A stretch of DNA of 64,000 bases from CAKZYD01 sp039814715 (lineage in GTDB: Bacteria > Pseudomonadota > Alphaproteobacteria > Sphingomonadales > CAKZYD01), in assembly GCA_039814715.1 (NCBI GenBank), contig JBCCAR010000018.1:10522-74521 (forward strand), in the 5' to 3' direction. Made by a program: the position numbers and the translations under genes. Of this stretch, positions 8,664 through 18,100 are shown in pieces (position 1 is the first letter of the stretch; each line of letters starts with the position of its first letter). Below the pieces are notes generated by a model, which worked only from the letters and a program-made list of their open reading frames with translations, was not told the origin of the DNA and did not search any database.

Positions 8664-9760
8664 TGGCAACGCGGCTCGGACGGCGGGGGCCTCAATCAGG
8701 GGCGGATTTGAGCTGGCCAGGCTTTGTGGACGCCTTGTCCAGTTTGTTGCTGGTTGTCATCTTTGTCCTGCTTATTTTCTTCTTGTCGCAAACGTTTCTA
8801 TCCGTCGCGCTGTCGGGACGGGACGAAGCCTTGGCCGCGTTGCGCGCTGATTTAAATGATCTCTCGCGCCAGCTCAGCATGGAGAAAAGCACCTCGTCCT
8901 CCTTACGCGACGAGATCACAGCCTTGAGCGCGAGTTTGTCGACGGCGCTGCAAGACAATGAGGGGCTGAAGACGCAAGTGACAGGTCTATCCAGTCAACT
9001 TGAGGAAGCGCAGTCCAACTTGGCGCGGGCTGCGGAAGATCAAGCATCTGCTCAGGCGCAGATAACGACGCTCACCGTGGATTTAGAAGAGCGCGCAAAG
9101 CAGCTCGAGGCAGAGCAGGCGGTAACCTCCGCTGCCCGTGATGAGATTGCTCTGCTCAACCAAAACCTGTCAGCCCTTCGCCAGCAGATTGCGGCACTAG
9201 AACAAAAGCTTGATGCCTCTGAACAGAAAGACAAACGACAAGAAGCCGTCATCAAGAACTTAGGAGAGCGTCTCAACGCTGCGCTTGCCAGCAAGGTGGC
9301 AGAGCTGTCTGACTATCGCTCTGAGTTCTTTGGGCGCTTAAAGGCGCTGCTGGGCGCGCGGCCCGATATTACAGTTGAAGGCGATCGTTTCGTTTTCCAG
9401 TCTGAACTGCTGTTCGCTTCGGGCTCGGCGAGTTTGGGCGCGGAAGGCAAACGGCAACTGGCCACCATAGCCGAAACGCTGCTCACCATTGCGAGTACTA
9501 TTCCTGATGACTTCAACTGGGTTTTGCGCGTGGATGGGCATACCGATGTGTTGCCTATCAATACAGTCCAGTTCCCCAGCAATTGGGAATTGTCGCAGGC
9601 GCGCGCTCTATCGGTCGTTAAGTTTTTGATCAGCGAAGGTGTGCCTGCAAAGCGTCTTGCTGCGGCAGGCTTTGGGCCGTATCAGCCCCGCGATAAGCGA
9701 AATAGTTGGGAGGCCTACCGCACTAACCGGCGTATCGAATTGCGGCTGGACCAGAGCTAG
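8663..9760 (+). CDS. MotB-like OmpA-domain protein with long coiled coil
   Basis: 365 residues in three parts: one membrane helix (about 25-45) preceded by PGFVDALSS, where Asp23 is placed like the proton-binding Asp of MotB and TolR; a periplasmic coiled coil (about 52-205) rich in Ala, Glu, Leu and Gln; and a C-terminal OmpA-like domain with VDGHTDVLPIN, NWELSQARA and NRRIEL, which binds diaminopimelate in peptidoglycan. The GTG start overlaps the stop of the channel gene (TAGTG). The coiled coil is much longer than in MotB or TolR and could span a wide gap between membrane and wall. Confidence 0.82.
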   Translation: MATRLGRRGPQSGADLSWPGFVDALSSLLLVVIFVLLIFFLSQTFLSVALSGRDEALAALRADLNDLSRQLSMEKSTSSSLRDEITALSASLSTALQDNEGLKTQVTGLSSQLEEAQSNLARAAEDQASAQAQITTLTVDLEERAKQLEAEQAVTSAARDEIALLNQNLSALRQQIAALEQKLDASEQKDKRQEAVIKNLGERLNAALASKVAELSDYRSEFFGRLKALLGARPDITVEGDRFVFQSELLFASGSASLGAEGKRQLATIAETLLTIASTIPDDFNWVLRVDGHTDVLPINTVQFPSNWELSQARALSVVKFLISEGVPAKRLAAAGFGPYQPRDKRNSWEAYRTNRRIELRLDQS

Positions 9761-9763
9761 CCT

Positions 9764-10642
9764 ATGCGACCCAAAGCGCACATTGCCGCTGACCTGAGCT
9801 TAATTGAAACAGGCAGCTTGGCAAACAAGGCAGCCACTTTGCTCGACGAGGCTATGCAAGCGCCGCGCGGCAAAGTGCTTGGGCTGACGGGCCCGCCCGG
9901 CGTTGGCAAAAGCTCGCTCACGCAAAAGCTCGTGGAACACTGGGTAGGGCAGGGGCTACGGGTTGCTGTTCTGGCGATTGATCCGTCCTCAAGGCGCTCT
10001 GGCGGCGCCCTTTTGGGCGACCGGACGCGAATGAACCTCTCCAGTCACGGCGAGCTCGCATTCATTCGCTCTATGGCGGCTGGTCGTCGGCTTGGGGGTC
10101 TCAGCGATGCCGCCTTTCCAGCATGCGTTTATTTGCGTGCGCATTTTGACCGCGTGATTTTAGAGACGGTGGGTGTTGGCCAATCTGAAACAGAAATTAC
10201 AGCTGTGGCTGACTGTGTTGGCCTGTGCATTCAGCCGGGCAGCGGCGATAGCTTGCAGTTCATGAAAGCGGGTATAGCTGAAGTGCCAGGCATTGTGTTT
10301 GTCACAAAAGCCGACCTTGGCCAACTGGCGCGGCAAGCTGCGGCGGATGTGGAAGGCGCTTTGTCATTGTCGCGCAATGAAGCATCTCACGCGCAAGTAT
10401 TGCTCGTGTCGGCCAAAACGGGCGAAGGGCTGGCAGAGGCGGCGGCTGCGCTTGATGAGACGCTGCACACACCCGCTGGCGCAGTGCTCGCGCAGCAATT
10501 TCATGATTATGCCCGTGAAAGCTTGCAAAAGCAGGCTGGCGCGCTCGCGCTCTCAGCTCCTGGGGCAAGCAAACCCGTTGGATTTAGGGACCTAGCGCAG
10601 CTGCTTGGCCGCCTGCGCGTCTCATTGGCTAACGAACACTAG
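9764..10642 (+). CDS. meaB: MeaB/ArgK-family GTPase
   Basis: 292 residues of the G3E GTPase superfamily. The P-loop GPPGVGKS is at 43-50; the switch region IDPSSRRSGGALLGDRTRM and VILETVGVGQSE are hallmarks of MeaB. The base-specificity motif reads TKAD instead of NKAD. MeaB protects methylmalonyl-CoA mutase and gates delivery of adenosylcobalamin, but no mutase gene is visible in this window. It starts three bases after the OmpA-like gene, so it is likely the last gene of that operon. It is somewhat shorter than typical members, mostly at the C-terminus. Confidence 0.88.
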   Translation: MRPKAHIAADLSLIETGSLANKAATLLDEAMQAPRGKVLGLTGPPGVGKSSLTQKLVEHWVGQGLRVAVLAIDPSSRRSGGALLGDRTRMNLSSHGELAFIRSMAAGRRLGGLSDAAFPACVYLRAHFDRVILETVGVGQSETEITAVADCVGLCIQPGSGDSLQFMKAGIAEVPGIVFVTKADLGQLARQAAADVEGALSLSRNEASHAQVLLVSAKTGEGLAEAAAALDETLHTPAGAVLAQQFHDYARESLQKQAGALALSAPGASKPVGFRDLAQLLGRLRVSLANEH

Positions 10643-10720
10643 GGCTGTAATAACCAGCGCCGCCGCAAACCCAAAGGTGATGAGGAGGCGTTTGTCAGAC
10701 CGCTTCTTTCTTTTTGCCAT
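10622..10720 (-). CDS. Candidate small membrane protein (32 residues)
   Basis: A short frame with an ATG at 10720, a strongly basic start MAKRKKRSDKR and one hydrophobic helix LLITFGFAAALVITALVFV before its stop. Its first 26 bases overlap the end of ygfZ in another frame and its last 21 overlap the end of convergent meaB; the 52 bases between those genes would otherwise be empty. GAAGAAG about seven bases ahead of the ATG could act as a weak ribosome site. The composition is that of a real single-helix protein, but so short a frame could be chance. Confidence 0.3.
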   Translation of the reverse strand: MAKRKKRSDKRLLITFGFAAALVITALVFVSQ

Positions 10721-11528
10721 TGTCTGCTTCTTCTTGTGATTTGATGACGGTTGCTTCTAGCCAGTCCGGCAGCCAAGGGGTCAGAGACACATCTCCCGCC
10801 ATAAGCGGTGCTTTTGAAATGTCTTCTACCTTTAAGTTCGCAAGGGCTTTTTGACCATTGGTCGAGCGCACATCGCCGATCTCGCGTTCGCCGAACTTAA
10901 TTGGCGTCCCTGGCGGAATGTCTGCCTTAGCTTGCACCGGAATAAGCCTGCGTCTTACCTTGCCGCGGTAGCGCATGCGCGCTGTTAGCTCTTGGCCGAC
11001 ATAGCACCCCTTCTCAAAATCAACGCCGTTTAGAAGGTCTGCATTGGTTTCGAGCCACAGGGTCTTGTCCTGCAAGAAATCCGCCGGGCCATCGGGGATG
11101 CCATGGGCGAGACGGTGCGAGAGATAAGCGGCGATATCCGCCGTTGGCGTTCCATCCAGGCGTCGGCTGCCCATGGCAGGATGCCGGGGGTCTTGCCATG
11201 CCTCAGGCGTGTCATCCAGATGAGCGAAGATGGTGTTGTCACTGTCGCTAATCTCAACCTTGGACCTTAGCTTATACATCATCAATTTGCGCTTGAGCTC
11301 TGTTAAATGCACTTCGCTACAATCAAGCAGCAACGCGTCATCCACCTCGGTGATGAAAAAATCGTAGAGATACTTGCCCTGCGGTGTTAGCAACCCAGCG
11401 TAAAGCCAGCGCTCTGGGGCAATTTTATTCACGTCATTGGTGATGAGCCCCTGCAGGAAGCTCTTTCGTTCTTCACCAGACAGTATGAGCACGCGGCGAT
11501 CAATCAATTGAATACAACGATCAGACAT
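10695..11528 (-). CDS. ygfZ: Folate-binding YgfZ/GcvT-like protein
   Basis: 277 residues with the YgfZ hallmark KGCYVGQELTARMRYRGKVRR, in which the cysteine is conserved. The start MSDRCIQLIDRRVLILSGEER matches the family. YgfZ binds tetrahydrofolate and supports the assembly or repair of Fe-S enzymes, including a tRNA-modifying one. A GTG-initiated extension up to 11669 is possible but would run into the divergent dihydroorotase gene and has no matching sequence, so I reject it. The intergenic space of about 97 bases must hold promoters for both. Confidence 0.88.
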   Translation of the reverse strand: MSDRCIQLIDRRVLILSGEERKSFLQGLITNDVNKIAPERWLYAGLLTPQGKYLYDFFITEVDDALLLDCSEVHLTELKRKLMMYKLRSKVEISDSDNTIFAHLDDTPEAWQDPRHPAMGSRRLDGTPTADIAAYLSHRLAHGIPDGPADFLQDKTLWLETNADLLNGVDFEKGCYVGQELTARMRYRGKVRRRLIPVQAKADIPPGTPIKFGEREIGDVRSTNGQKALANLKVEDISKAPLMAGDVSLTPWLPDWLEATVIKSQEEADNGKKKEAV

Positions 11529-11625
11529 TCTGCGAGACGTCCCTTCAATTGGCGATATACTAACTGCTATATAGGCGCTGCGTCGGCGCTTTGCCAACCA
11601 CGCTCTAACTCTTGGAGAAACAATC

Positions 11626-12957
11626 GTGCCCAATTTTGACCTTCTTATCAAAGGCGGAACTCTTGCCAATCACATGGGCCAGGGGGAAGGGGATGTTGGC
11701 ATTGTCGACGGGCGCTTTGCTGCAATCGGCGATTTGTCGACTGCCAGCGCAGATAAAGTGATCGATGCCAAGGGTCTCCATGTGCTGCCTGGCGTTATCG
11801 ATACGCAGGTCCATTTTCGAGAACCCGGGATGGATCAAAAAGAAGACCTTGCCAGCGGCTCGCGCCAAGCGGTGAAAGGCGGCGTTGTAGCCGTATTTGA
11901 AATGCCCAATACAGACCCGCTGACCACCACGCCCGGGGCCATCAATGATAAACTGACGCGCGCGCAGGGGCGCATGTTCTGCGATCACGCGTTTTATATG
12001 GGCGCCACGGCAGAGAATGCGGACCATTTAGCTGATATCGAAAATACGCCTGGATGTTGCGGCATTAAGGTCTTCATGGGTGCGTCCACTGGGAACTTGT
12101 TGGTGGAAGATGATGCAACCCTTGAGCGGGTGTTTAAGAGTGGCCGCCGGCGCGTTGCCATCCATGCTGAAGACAACATGCGCATGGATGAGCGCGCGCA
12201 TCTGCGCGAGACGGGCAGGCCGCATTCGCACCCTGTTTGGCGCGATGATGAAAGTGCTGTAATGGCGACCAAACGCGCGGTCACGTTGGCGCGCAAAACA
12301 GGGCGCCGGGTGCACATTCTCCACATTACGACCCCGCAGGAGCTAGAGTATCTGAGCCAAAACAAAGACGTCGCTAGCGTTGAATGTACGCCGCAGCACC
12401 TCACGCTGGGTGCGCCAGACTGTTATGACCGGCTTGGCACTTATGCGCAGATGAACCCGCCTATCCGCTCAAATGCGCACCGCGATGGCCTTTGGATCTG
12501 GCTTGCTCAAGGCGTTGTGGACGTGATCGGCTCAGACCACGCGCCCCACTTGAAGGAAGAAAAAGACCGGCCTTACCCTGCCTCTCCATCTGGCATGCCT
12601 GGCGTGCAGACTTTGCTTGCCCTATTGCTAGATCATCACGCCCAGGGCCGGCTGCCGCTCGCGCATTTGGTAGATCTGACCTCTCATGCCGCCAATCGCT
12701 TGTTCAACTTTCAAAACAAGGGCCGCATGGCACTTGGCTATGATGGGGATATCACGCTGGTTGATTTAAAGAAGCAGTGGACGGTGTCCAGTGATTGGCT
12801 AGAAGGCAAATGCGGCTGGAGCCCGTTTGAAGGCATGACGCTCACAGGAAAAGCCGTGGGGACAATCATCCGCGGGCAGCAGGTGATGGCAGAGGATACC
12901 ATCTTAGGAGAGGCGCAGGGCCAGCCAATCGCTTTTCAGGAAACCATGCGCGGCTAA
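11626..12957 (+). CDS. pyrC: Dihydroorotase-family amidohydrolase (PyrC, class I-like)
   Basis: 443 residues of the amidohydrolase superfamily. Visible are GVIDTQVHFREPG, the carboxylated-lysine region GIKVFMGASTGN, the metal-ligand histidines in RVAIHAEDNMR and VHILHITTPQE, and the catalytic Asp in GSDHAPH. The class I motif is normally DxHVHxREPG; here the first histidine is Gln (residue 61) while His63 is kept. From memory this Q-x-H form is common to the alphaproteobacterial subfamily annotated as dihydroorotase. It would close carbamoyl-aspartate to dihydroorotate in pyrimidine synthesis, though an allantoinase or hydantoinase role is not excluded. It stands alone, convergent with a Usg-like gene, far from pyrB. 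Confidence 0.82.
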   Translation: MPNFDLLIKGGTLANHMGQGEGDVGIVDGRFAAIGDLSTASADKVIDAKGLHVLPGVIDTQVHFREPGMDQKEDLASGSRQAVKGGVVAVFEMPNTDPLTTTPGAINDKLTRAQGRMFCDHAFYMGATAENADHLADIENTPGCCGIKVFMGASTGNLLVEDDATLERVFKSGRRRVAIHAEDNMRMDERAHLRETGRPHSHPVWRDDESAVMATKRAVTLARKTGRRVHILHITTPQELEYLSQNKDVASVECTPQHLTLGAPDCYDRLGTYAQMNPPIRSNAHRDGLWIWLAQGVVDVIGSDHAPHLKEEKDRPYPASPSGMPGVQTLLALLLDHHAQGRLPLAHLVDLTSHAANRLFNFQNKGRMALGYDGDITLVDLKKQWTVSSDWLEGKCGWSPFEGMTLTGKAVGTIIRGQQVMAEDTILGEAQGQPIAFQETMRG

Positions 12958-13229
12958 TGCACCAAGCAGCTGATGGAGTTAGCGGCCAATGTGTCTCTGT
13001 CCACATCTTCGCGCGGCACCACCTCGACATGGTCGATGGGCGGGTTACCGTTTGCCAGCCAATTGCGCAAAATCGCGCGTAGCACTGGGTAATCCGGCGC
13101 GAGATCAAACTCTTCTAGCCGCAGCGGGCTTTTGGATTTGCGCTCGTTCTCAGGCCTAAGAAAAATCTTGGCGCTAATAGGGCGGTACCCTTGTGTCCAC
13201 AAATCGCTTGGCATATCAGAGCACGACAT
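12954..13229 (-). CDS. Usg-like family protein
   Basis: 91 residues. The centre, GYRPISAKIFLRPEN, EEFDLAPDYPVLRAILRNW and NPPIDHVEVV, follows the pattern of the Usg family: a GYR..A.I start, a D..P.FP.L core and a basic amphipathic end. Usg was named for a small gene upstream of trpF in Caulobacter; its function is unknown. GAGGAA stands nine bases ahead of the ATG. Its stop codon overlaps the convergent dihydroorotase stop by four bases (CTAA). Confidence 0.6.
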   Translation of the reverse strand: MSCSDMPSDLWTQGYRPISAKIFLRPENERKSKSPLRLEEFDLAPDYPVLRAILRNWLANGNPPIDHVEVVPREDVDRDTLAANSISCLVH

Positions 13230-13366
13230 AGGCGATTGTTCCTCACTATGGGCGCGCCAACCAAGCAGCGGGCAGTGCCCGGGTGTATGAAGGTGAGTGT
13301 GCGCAAATTGGTCTTAAATCCTGGTAAACAAGGACTTACGCGCCACCTTCGGAGCAGCGCGGTGCC

Positions 13367-13999
13367 ATGAACCTTCTGTTTCTTCCTATTGGTGTTCTCA
13401 TTGGTCTTGCTGTGGCAGCGCCGGTTGGCCCGGTTAACTTAATATGCATAAATCGCGGACTGGCCTATGGCGCGCTGTCTGCCATGGCGGTCGGCACCGG
13501 CGCGGCCTTTGGGGATGCAATTTTTGCTGCACTAGCGGCCTTCGGCTTTGGGACGTTTACCGAAATGATTGCGGCAAGCCGTGATCCTATTCGGCTCATT
13601 GGCGGCATTATAATGATTGCCTTTGCCTATTTTGTGTGGCGCGCGCAGCCCAGCACGCTCGCGCACAAACAAGATTTCACGCCCGCTTGGCGGCAGTCTA
13701 TCGCCACTTTTTTTATGACGATCTCAAATCCAGCAACGCTCATGGGTTTCACGGCTATTTTTGCAGGCACTGGCTTTAAAAACCTAGGCGTTCAGTCGGC
13801 GCAGCAGGTTGCCAACTCCGGTGCTTTGGTCGTCGGCGTATGGCTTGGCTCCATGCTATGGTGGGCAGGCTTGTCACTTGTGGCCGGGCGTTTTAAGCGC
13901 AGTATTTCCAACCAGGCGCTCATCCGGATTAATCACATCTCGGCCATTGTCCTCGCGCTCTTTGGTCTAGGCGCCATGATCGCTGGGGTGCTTGACTAG
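13367..13999 (+). CDS. LysE/RhtB-family exporter
   Basis: 210 residues with six hydrophobic segments. The opening PIGVLIGLAVAAPVGPVNLI carries the APVGP motif typical of LysE/RhtB translocators, followed by GAAFGDAIFAALAAFG and the conserved FFMTISNPATLMGF segment. Members export amino acids or related small molecules across the inner membrane; the substrate is not predictable. The stop shares CTAG with the convergent DUF3553 gene. Confidence 0.85.
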   Translation: MNLLFLPIGVLIGLAVAAPVGPVNLICINRGLAYGALSAMAVGTGAAFGDAIFAALAAFGFGTFTEMIAASRDPIRLIGGIIMIAFAYFVWRAQPSTLAHKQDFTPAWRQSIATFFMTISNPATLMGFTAIFAGTGFKNLGVQSAQQVANSGALVVGVWLGSMLWWAGLSLVAGRFKRSISNQALIRINHISAIVLALFGLGAMIAGVLD

Positions 14000-14226
14000 C
14001 TGGCGGGCTTTAGCAGCGCGTGGCCTGTGTGCAGCAGCTGCTTGCCAGCATTTTCAAAATTGACGGTGACACGTTCGCCAACAACGGTTTGTACTTGGCC
14101 CATACCCCAATCGTCTTGGCCTTCGAGAGTGACCCAGTCACCGGGCTGAAACCAGCGGGCTGGATTTGGTGTGTTTGCGGAGTTCATCGTGCGTTTTGCG
14201 GCCTGGTTATCGAGACTTTGCCTCAT
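13996..14226 (-). CDS. DUF3553 family protein
   Basis: A protein of 63-76 residues built around PGDWVTLEGQDDWGMGQVQ and VTVNFENAGKQLL, the signature of DUF3553, a small beta-rich domain widespread in alphaproteobacteria and also found in the C-terminal part of some UvrD-like proteins. Function unknown; the fold suggests a nucleic-acid or protein contact. The frame allows an ATG at 14226 or at 14187; the domain begins just after the second, and neither has a ribosome site I can see. Confidence 0.65.
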   Translation of the reverse strand: MRQSLDNQAAKRTMNSANTPNPARWFQPGDWVTLEGQDDWGMGQVQTVVGERVTVNFENAGKQLLHTGHALLKPAS

Positions 14227-14327
14227 ATGACCCGAAATAAATGCAGGACAACGAATTTACTTCACGTTAACGAAGGTAAACGCAAAAGAGCTATGCTCTT
14301 TGCCGCCAATTTTAAGGACCGCTCGCT

Positions 14328-14960
14328 ATGTCTCAAGTGCTTGATACCGATCAGATGGATTTTGCTAGCCAGATGTGCTCGCGGCTCTGTCATGATCTGA
14401 TCAGCCCCGTTGGCGCGATTGCCAACGGCCTTGAAATCTTGGCCGATGAAGATGATCCAGACATGCAAAAGCAGGTCATCGATCTGCTCAACCAAAGCGT
14501 CCAAGTCACGTCTGCAAAGCTACGGTTTTTCCGCATGGCTTTTGGCGCGCCTGGCGGTATGGAAGGTAATGTCGACACGCGCGAAATGCGCTCAGCGGTC
14601 AGCGATTTTATGCAAGCCGGGAAGACCTCGTTGAATTGGCAGATTTCCGCTAGCCAATTGCCCAAACCGCACGCAAAGTTGATCTTGATTGCGGCAATGA
14701 TCTGCGGTGATGCGCTTGTGCGCGGCGGGGAGGTCGCTTTGTCGGGCAGCGCTGAAGGTGGCTTTATGATTGAAGGCGCAGGCGATAAAGTTGTGATAGA
14801 CGAGCAGATTGTCTCGCTGCTAGACGGCGCGGCTGTACCAACGCAGCACACTAGCCGCTATGCGCCCTACATCTTATTCGTCAGTTTGCTGAAAAATCTA
14901 GCCATACAGCACAGGCTATCCGTCACCGACGAGCGTATTATCGTCACCATCCAGCCCTAG
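14328..14960 (+). CDS. chpT: Histidine phosphotransferase ChpT
   Basis: 210 residues resembling a histidine kinase core without usable ATP binding. The N-terminal helix pair carries SRLCHDLISPVGAIANGLE, with His22 as the phosphorylated residue, and the second half is a degenerate ATPase-like domain (GAGDKVVIDEQIVSLLDG). In Caulobacter ChpT passes phosphate from CckA to CtrA and CpdR, controlling cell cycle and motility. AAGGA is placed nine bases before the ATG. The gene directly precedes the chemotaxis cluster, separated by about 150 bases. Confidence 0.9.
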   Translation: MSQVLDTDQMDFASQMCSRLCHDLISPVGAIANGLEILADEDDPDMQKQVIDLLNQSVQVTSAKLRFFRMAFGAPGGMEGNVDTREMRSAVSDFMQAGKTSLNWQISASQLPKPHAKLILIAAMICGDALVRGGEVALSGSAEGGFMIEGAGDKVVIDEQIVSLLDGAAVPTQHTSRYAPYILFVSLLKNLAIQHRLSVTDERIIVTIQP

Positions 14961-15108
14961 CGCGATTGTATTTATCTTGCATTCTATGAGCCTGCTTTAG
15001 CGGTTCTTAACCCTTGTCAGCGACAGTTCGCTCTTCATGCCGCGCAGCCTGCCAGGTTGCTGCCGGTATGGTTGCAACAAGACGCCGAACAACGGGCAAG
15101 GGCAAGCA

Positions 15109-18100
15109 ATGGACGATCTGCTAAGCGAATTTTTGACGGAAACCAACGAAAGCATTGATGTGGTCGATGTAGAATTGGTTCGGCTAGAGCAAAACCCGAA
15201 TGATAGCGAGGTTTTGGACAATATTTTCCGCTTAGTGCATACGATCAAAGGGACGTGCGGCTTCTTGGGCCTGCCGCGTCTTGAAGCAGTCGCACACTCG
15301 GGCGAAAACGTGCTGGGCAAGTTCCGGGATGGAGAGTTGTCGGTCACGCCCGGTGCCGTCACGCTGATCCTCGCCTCTCTTGACCGGATTAAAGAGCTTC
15401 TCGCTGCCCTGGAAGAAAATGAAGTAGAACCAGACGGCGACGATAACGATCTGATCGAACAGCTGGATGCTTGCGCTGAAGGCAAAGGCCCGGCAGCGGA
15501 GGCTGCGCCTTCAAGTGTGCCGGAGCCAGGCGCTGCAAGCGAGCCGGAAGACACAGCCGATCCAGGACTTGGGCGTCCCTTAAAAGCAGGCGAAGTCTCG
15601 CTTGATGAGCTGGAAGCTGCTTTTGCCGCTGCGCCAGGTCCTGACGATATACCTGCGCCCACGGTGAGCGAAACGCAAGCATTGGCAGCTGAGCCAATGA
15701 CTGATGCATCAGACGTTGACGACGCTGTTCTGCGCGACTTTGGCGGCTTGGCCGGCGTGATCGGCGCTTATGAAAGCGCGCTTGAAATATTGGTTCAGAG
15801 CGGCAAATGCCCAGCGCTGGCAGAGCCGGAAAAAATGGCGGCGGTGAGCGACAATCTCGGCCGCCTTACCCTCTCCGCGATGCAGAAAGACGAGGCCAGC
15901 ACAGCAAACTATGCGCAACTGGTCCAAACCGCGATGGTTTGGGATGTGGCAACACTCGCGTCCGTTTCCTCAGGCATGCGCGCGGAGCTCGCTGGCTTTG
16001 GGGTGTCGAGCGATGAACTTGATACGGTGCAGGGCGCACTGGAGAAACAGGCGCATCTCATCGTTCCGCCCGCGCCGAAAGATGATGCAAAAAAAGCTGA
16101 CGCAGACAAAGGCGGCCAGAAAACCGGCAGCAACCAAAGCGTTCGCGTGAATGTGGACTTGCTGGAAGATTTGATGAACTTGGTGAGCGAGCTTGTTTTG
16201 ACGCGTAATCAGCTCAATCAAATGGTTCGCAGGCTGGAAGATAGCGAATTTGCCGTCCCACTGCAGCGCTTATCGCAATGCACGACAGAACTGCAAGAGG
16301 GGGTTATGAAAACCCGGATGCAGCCAATCGGCAATGCATGGTCTAAGTTGCCGCGTATCGTACGTGATCTAAGCCTGGATCTAGATAAAGACATTGAACT
16401 GGAAATGCACGGCGCTGAGACCGAGCTTGACCGGCAAGTGCTGGAGCTCATCAAAGACCCGTTAACGCATATGGTGCGTAACAGCGCTGACCATGGTGTT
16501 GAAACGCCGCAAGTGCGTGAGCGGTCAGGCAAGCCTGCGCAGGGCACAATTAAGCTGGATGCCTATCATGAAGGCGGCCATATCGTCATCACGATTGCCG
16601 ACGATGGCGCAGGCATCAATGCTGAAAAATTAAGAGAAAAAGCGCTGGAGAACGGCTTAGCCAGTGAGGCTGAGCTTGATGCTATGAGCGAAAACCAAAT
16701 TCAGCGTTTTATTTTCCATGCAGGTTTATCCACTGCGCAAGCTGTCACCAGTGTCTCTGGCCGCGGCGTTGGAATGGACGTTGTGCGCACCAATATCGAG
16801 AAAATCGGCGGGACAATCGACATGACGTCGACTGTCGGGAAGGGCACGACGTTCTTTATCAAAATTCCGCTGACCTTGGCGATTGTCTCTGCGCTTATTG
16901 TTGAGTCCCATAAAGAACGATTTGCCATTCCTCAAATTGCCGTGCTTGAGCTCGTCCACGCTGATAGCAAGGGCGAGAATGCGATTGAGCATATCAACAA
17001 CACACCGGTGTTCCGCCTGCGCAACCGGTTGCTCCCATTGGTTCATCTGCGCGATGTACTAGGCTTTGAGCGCCGTGAAGATGAGCGCGAGACGTTTATC
17101 GTCGTCACACAGGTTGGCTCCTTCGTGTTCGGCATTGTGGTTGATCAGGTCTTCGATACTGAAGAAATCGTCGTGAAACCTGTCGCGCCTGCCCTTGCAA
17201 ACCTGAACACGTATTCCGGTAATACGATTTTGGGCGATGGATCGGTGATTATGATCTTGGATCCCAACGGTGTTGCTTCCAAGGTCTCCACAACCAACAC
17301 GGAAGCAGAACAAGATGGCGCCGATGGTAATGCTGCCGATGGCCGCCTATCTGACCGTGAGACAATGCTTCTGTTTAAAGCAGGCAACGACACGCCAAAA
17401 GCAGTGCCGCTCTCATTGGTGGCAAGGCTTGAAGAAATCGAAGTTGAGCGCATTGAAAACCGCGACGTACGTCCCACCGTTCAGTATCGCGGTCAACTTA
17501 TGCCTGTCCTGACGCTGAACGGCGGCAAAGCTCTTCAAGAGGAAGGCAAACAGCCCATCTTGGTGTTCACAGATGATGAACACTCTATGGGCATTGCCTG
17601 TGACGAAATTCTGGACATTGTTGAAACTGATTTGTCGGTGGAAATCTCTACGCAGCGCGATGGTATTTTAGGCACGTCAGTGATTGCAGAAAAAGTCACT
17701 GATATCATCGACGTGGCCTATTATTCTAAGACAGCATTTAGCGATTGGTTCTCTTCTGACAAAAAGGCCATCGGAACCCAAGCGGCCGGCATGCAGGCCA
17801 ATGCAAAGGTTCTCGTCGTGGAAGACAGCGCCTTTTTCCGCAATATGCTGCGTCCTCTGCTCACGGCTGCAGGCTACGCCGTTACGGTCGCGCAGGACGC
17901 GGAAGAAGCGCTGGCGATGCGTGAACGTAGCAGAGACTTTGACCTCATCGTCTCCGACATTGAAATGCCTGGGAAGTCTGGATTTGAACTGGCGTCAGAC
18001 ATTCGTGCCGGTGGCCGCTGGCAGGGCGTGCCGATGATTGCTCTATCTTCCCTAAGTGACGCAAAAGACTTTGAGAAGGGCCGCAAAGCTGGCTTTAACG

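Noticed and set aside
7530..9760. Zorya-like anti-phage system (ZorA/ZorB)
   Set aside because: The pair has the channel plus peptidoglycan-anchor layout, but no ZorC, ZorD or ZorE helicase or nuclease follows; the next gene is meaB, and the tail of the channel protein is much shorter than in ZorA. A housekeeping stator-like pair is more likely.
14997..15662. 221-codon Ser-rich frame on the minus strand
   Set aside because: It mirrors the start and acidic linker of cheA; low-complexity serine-rich composition arises from the opposite strand of Ala/Glu codons.
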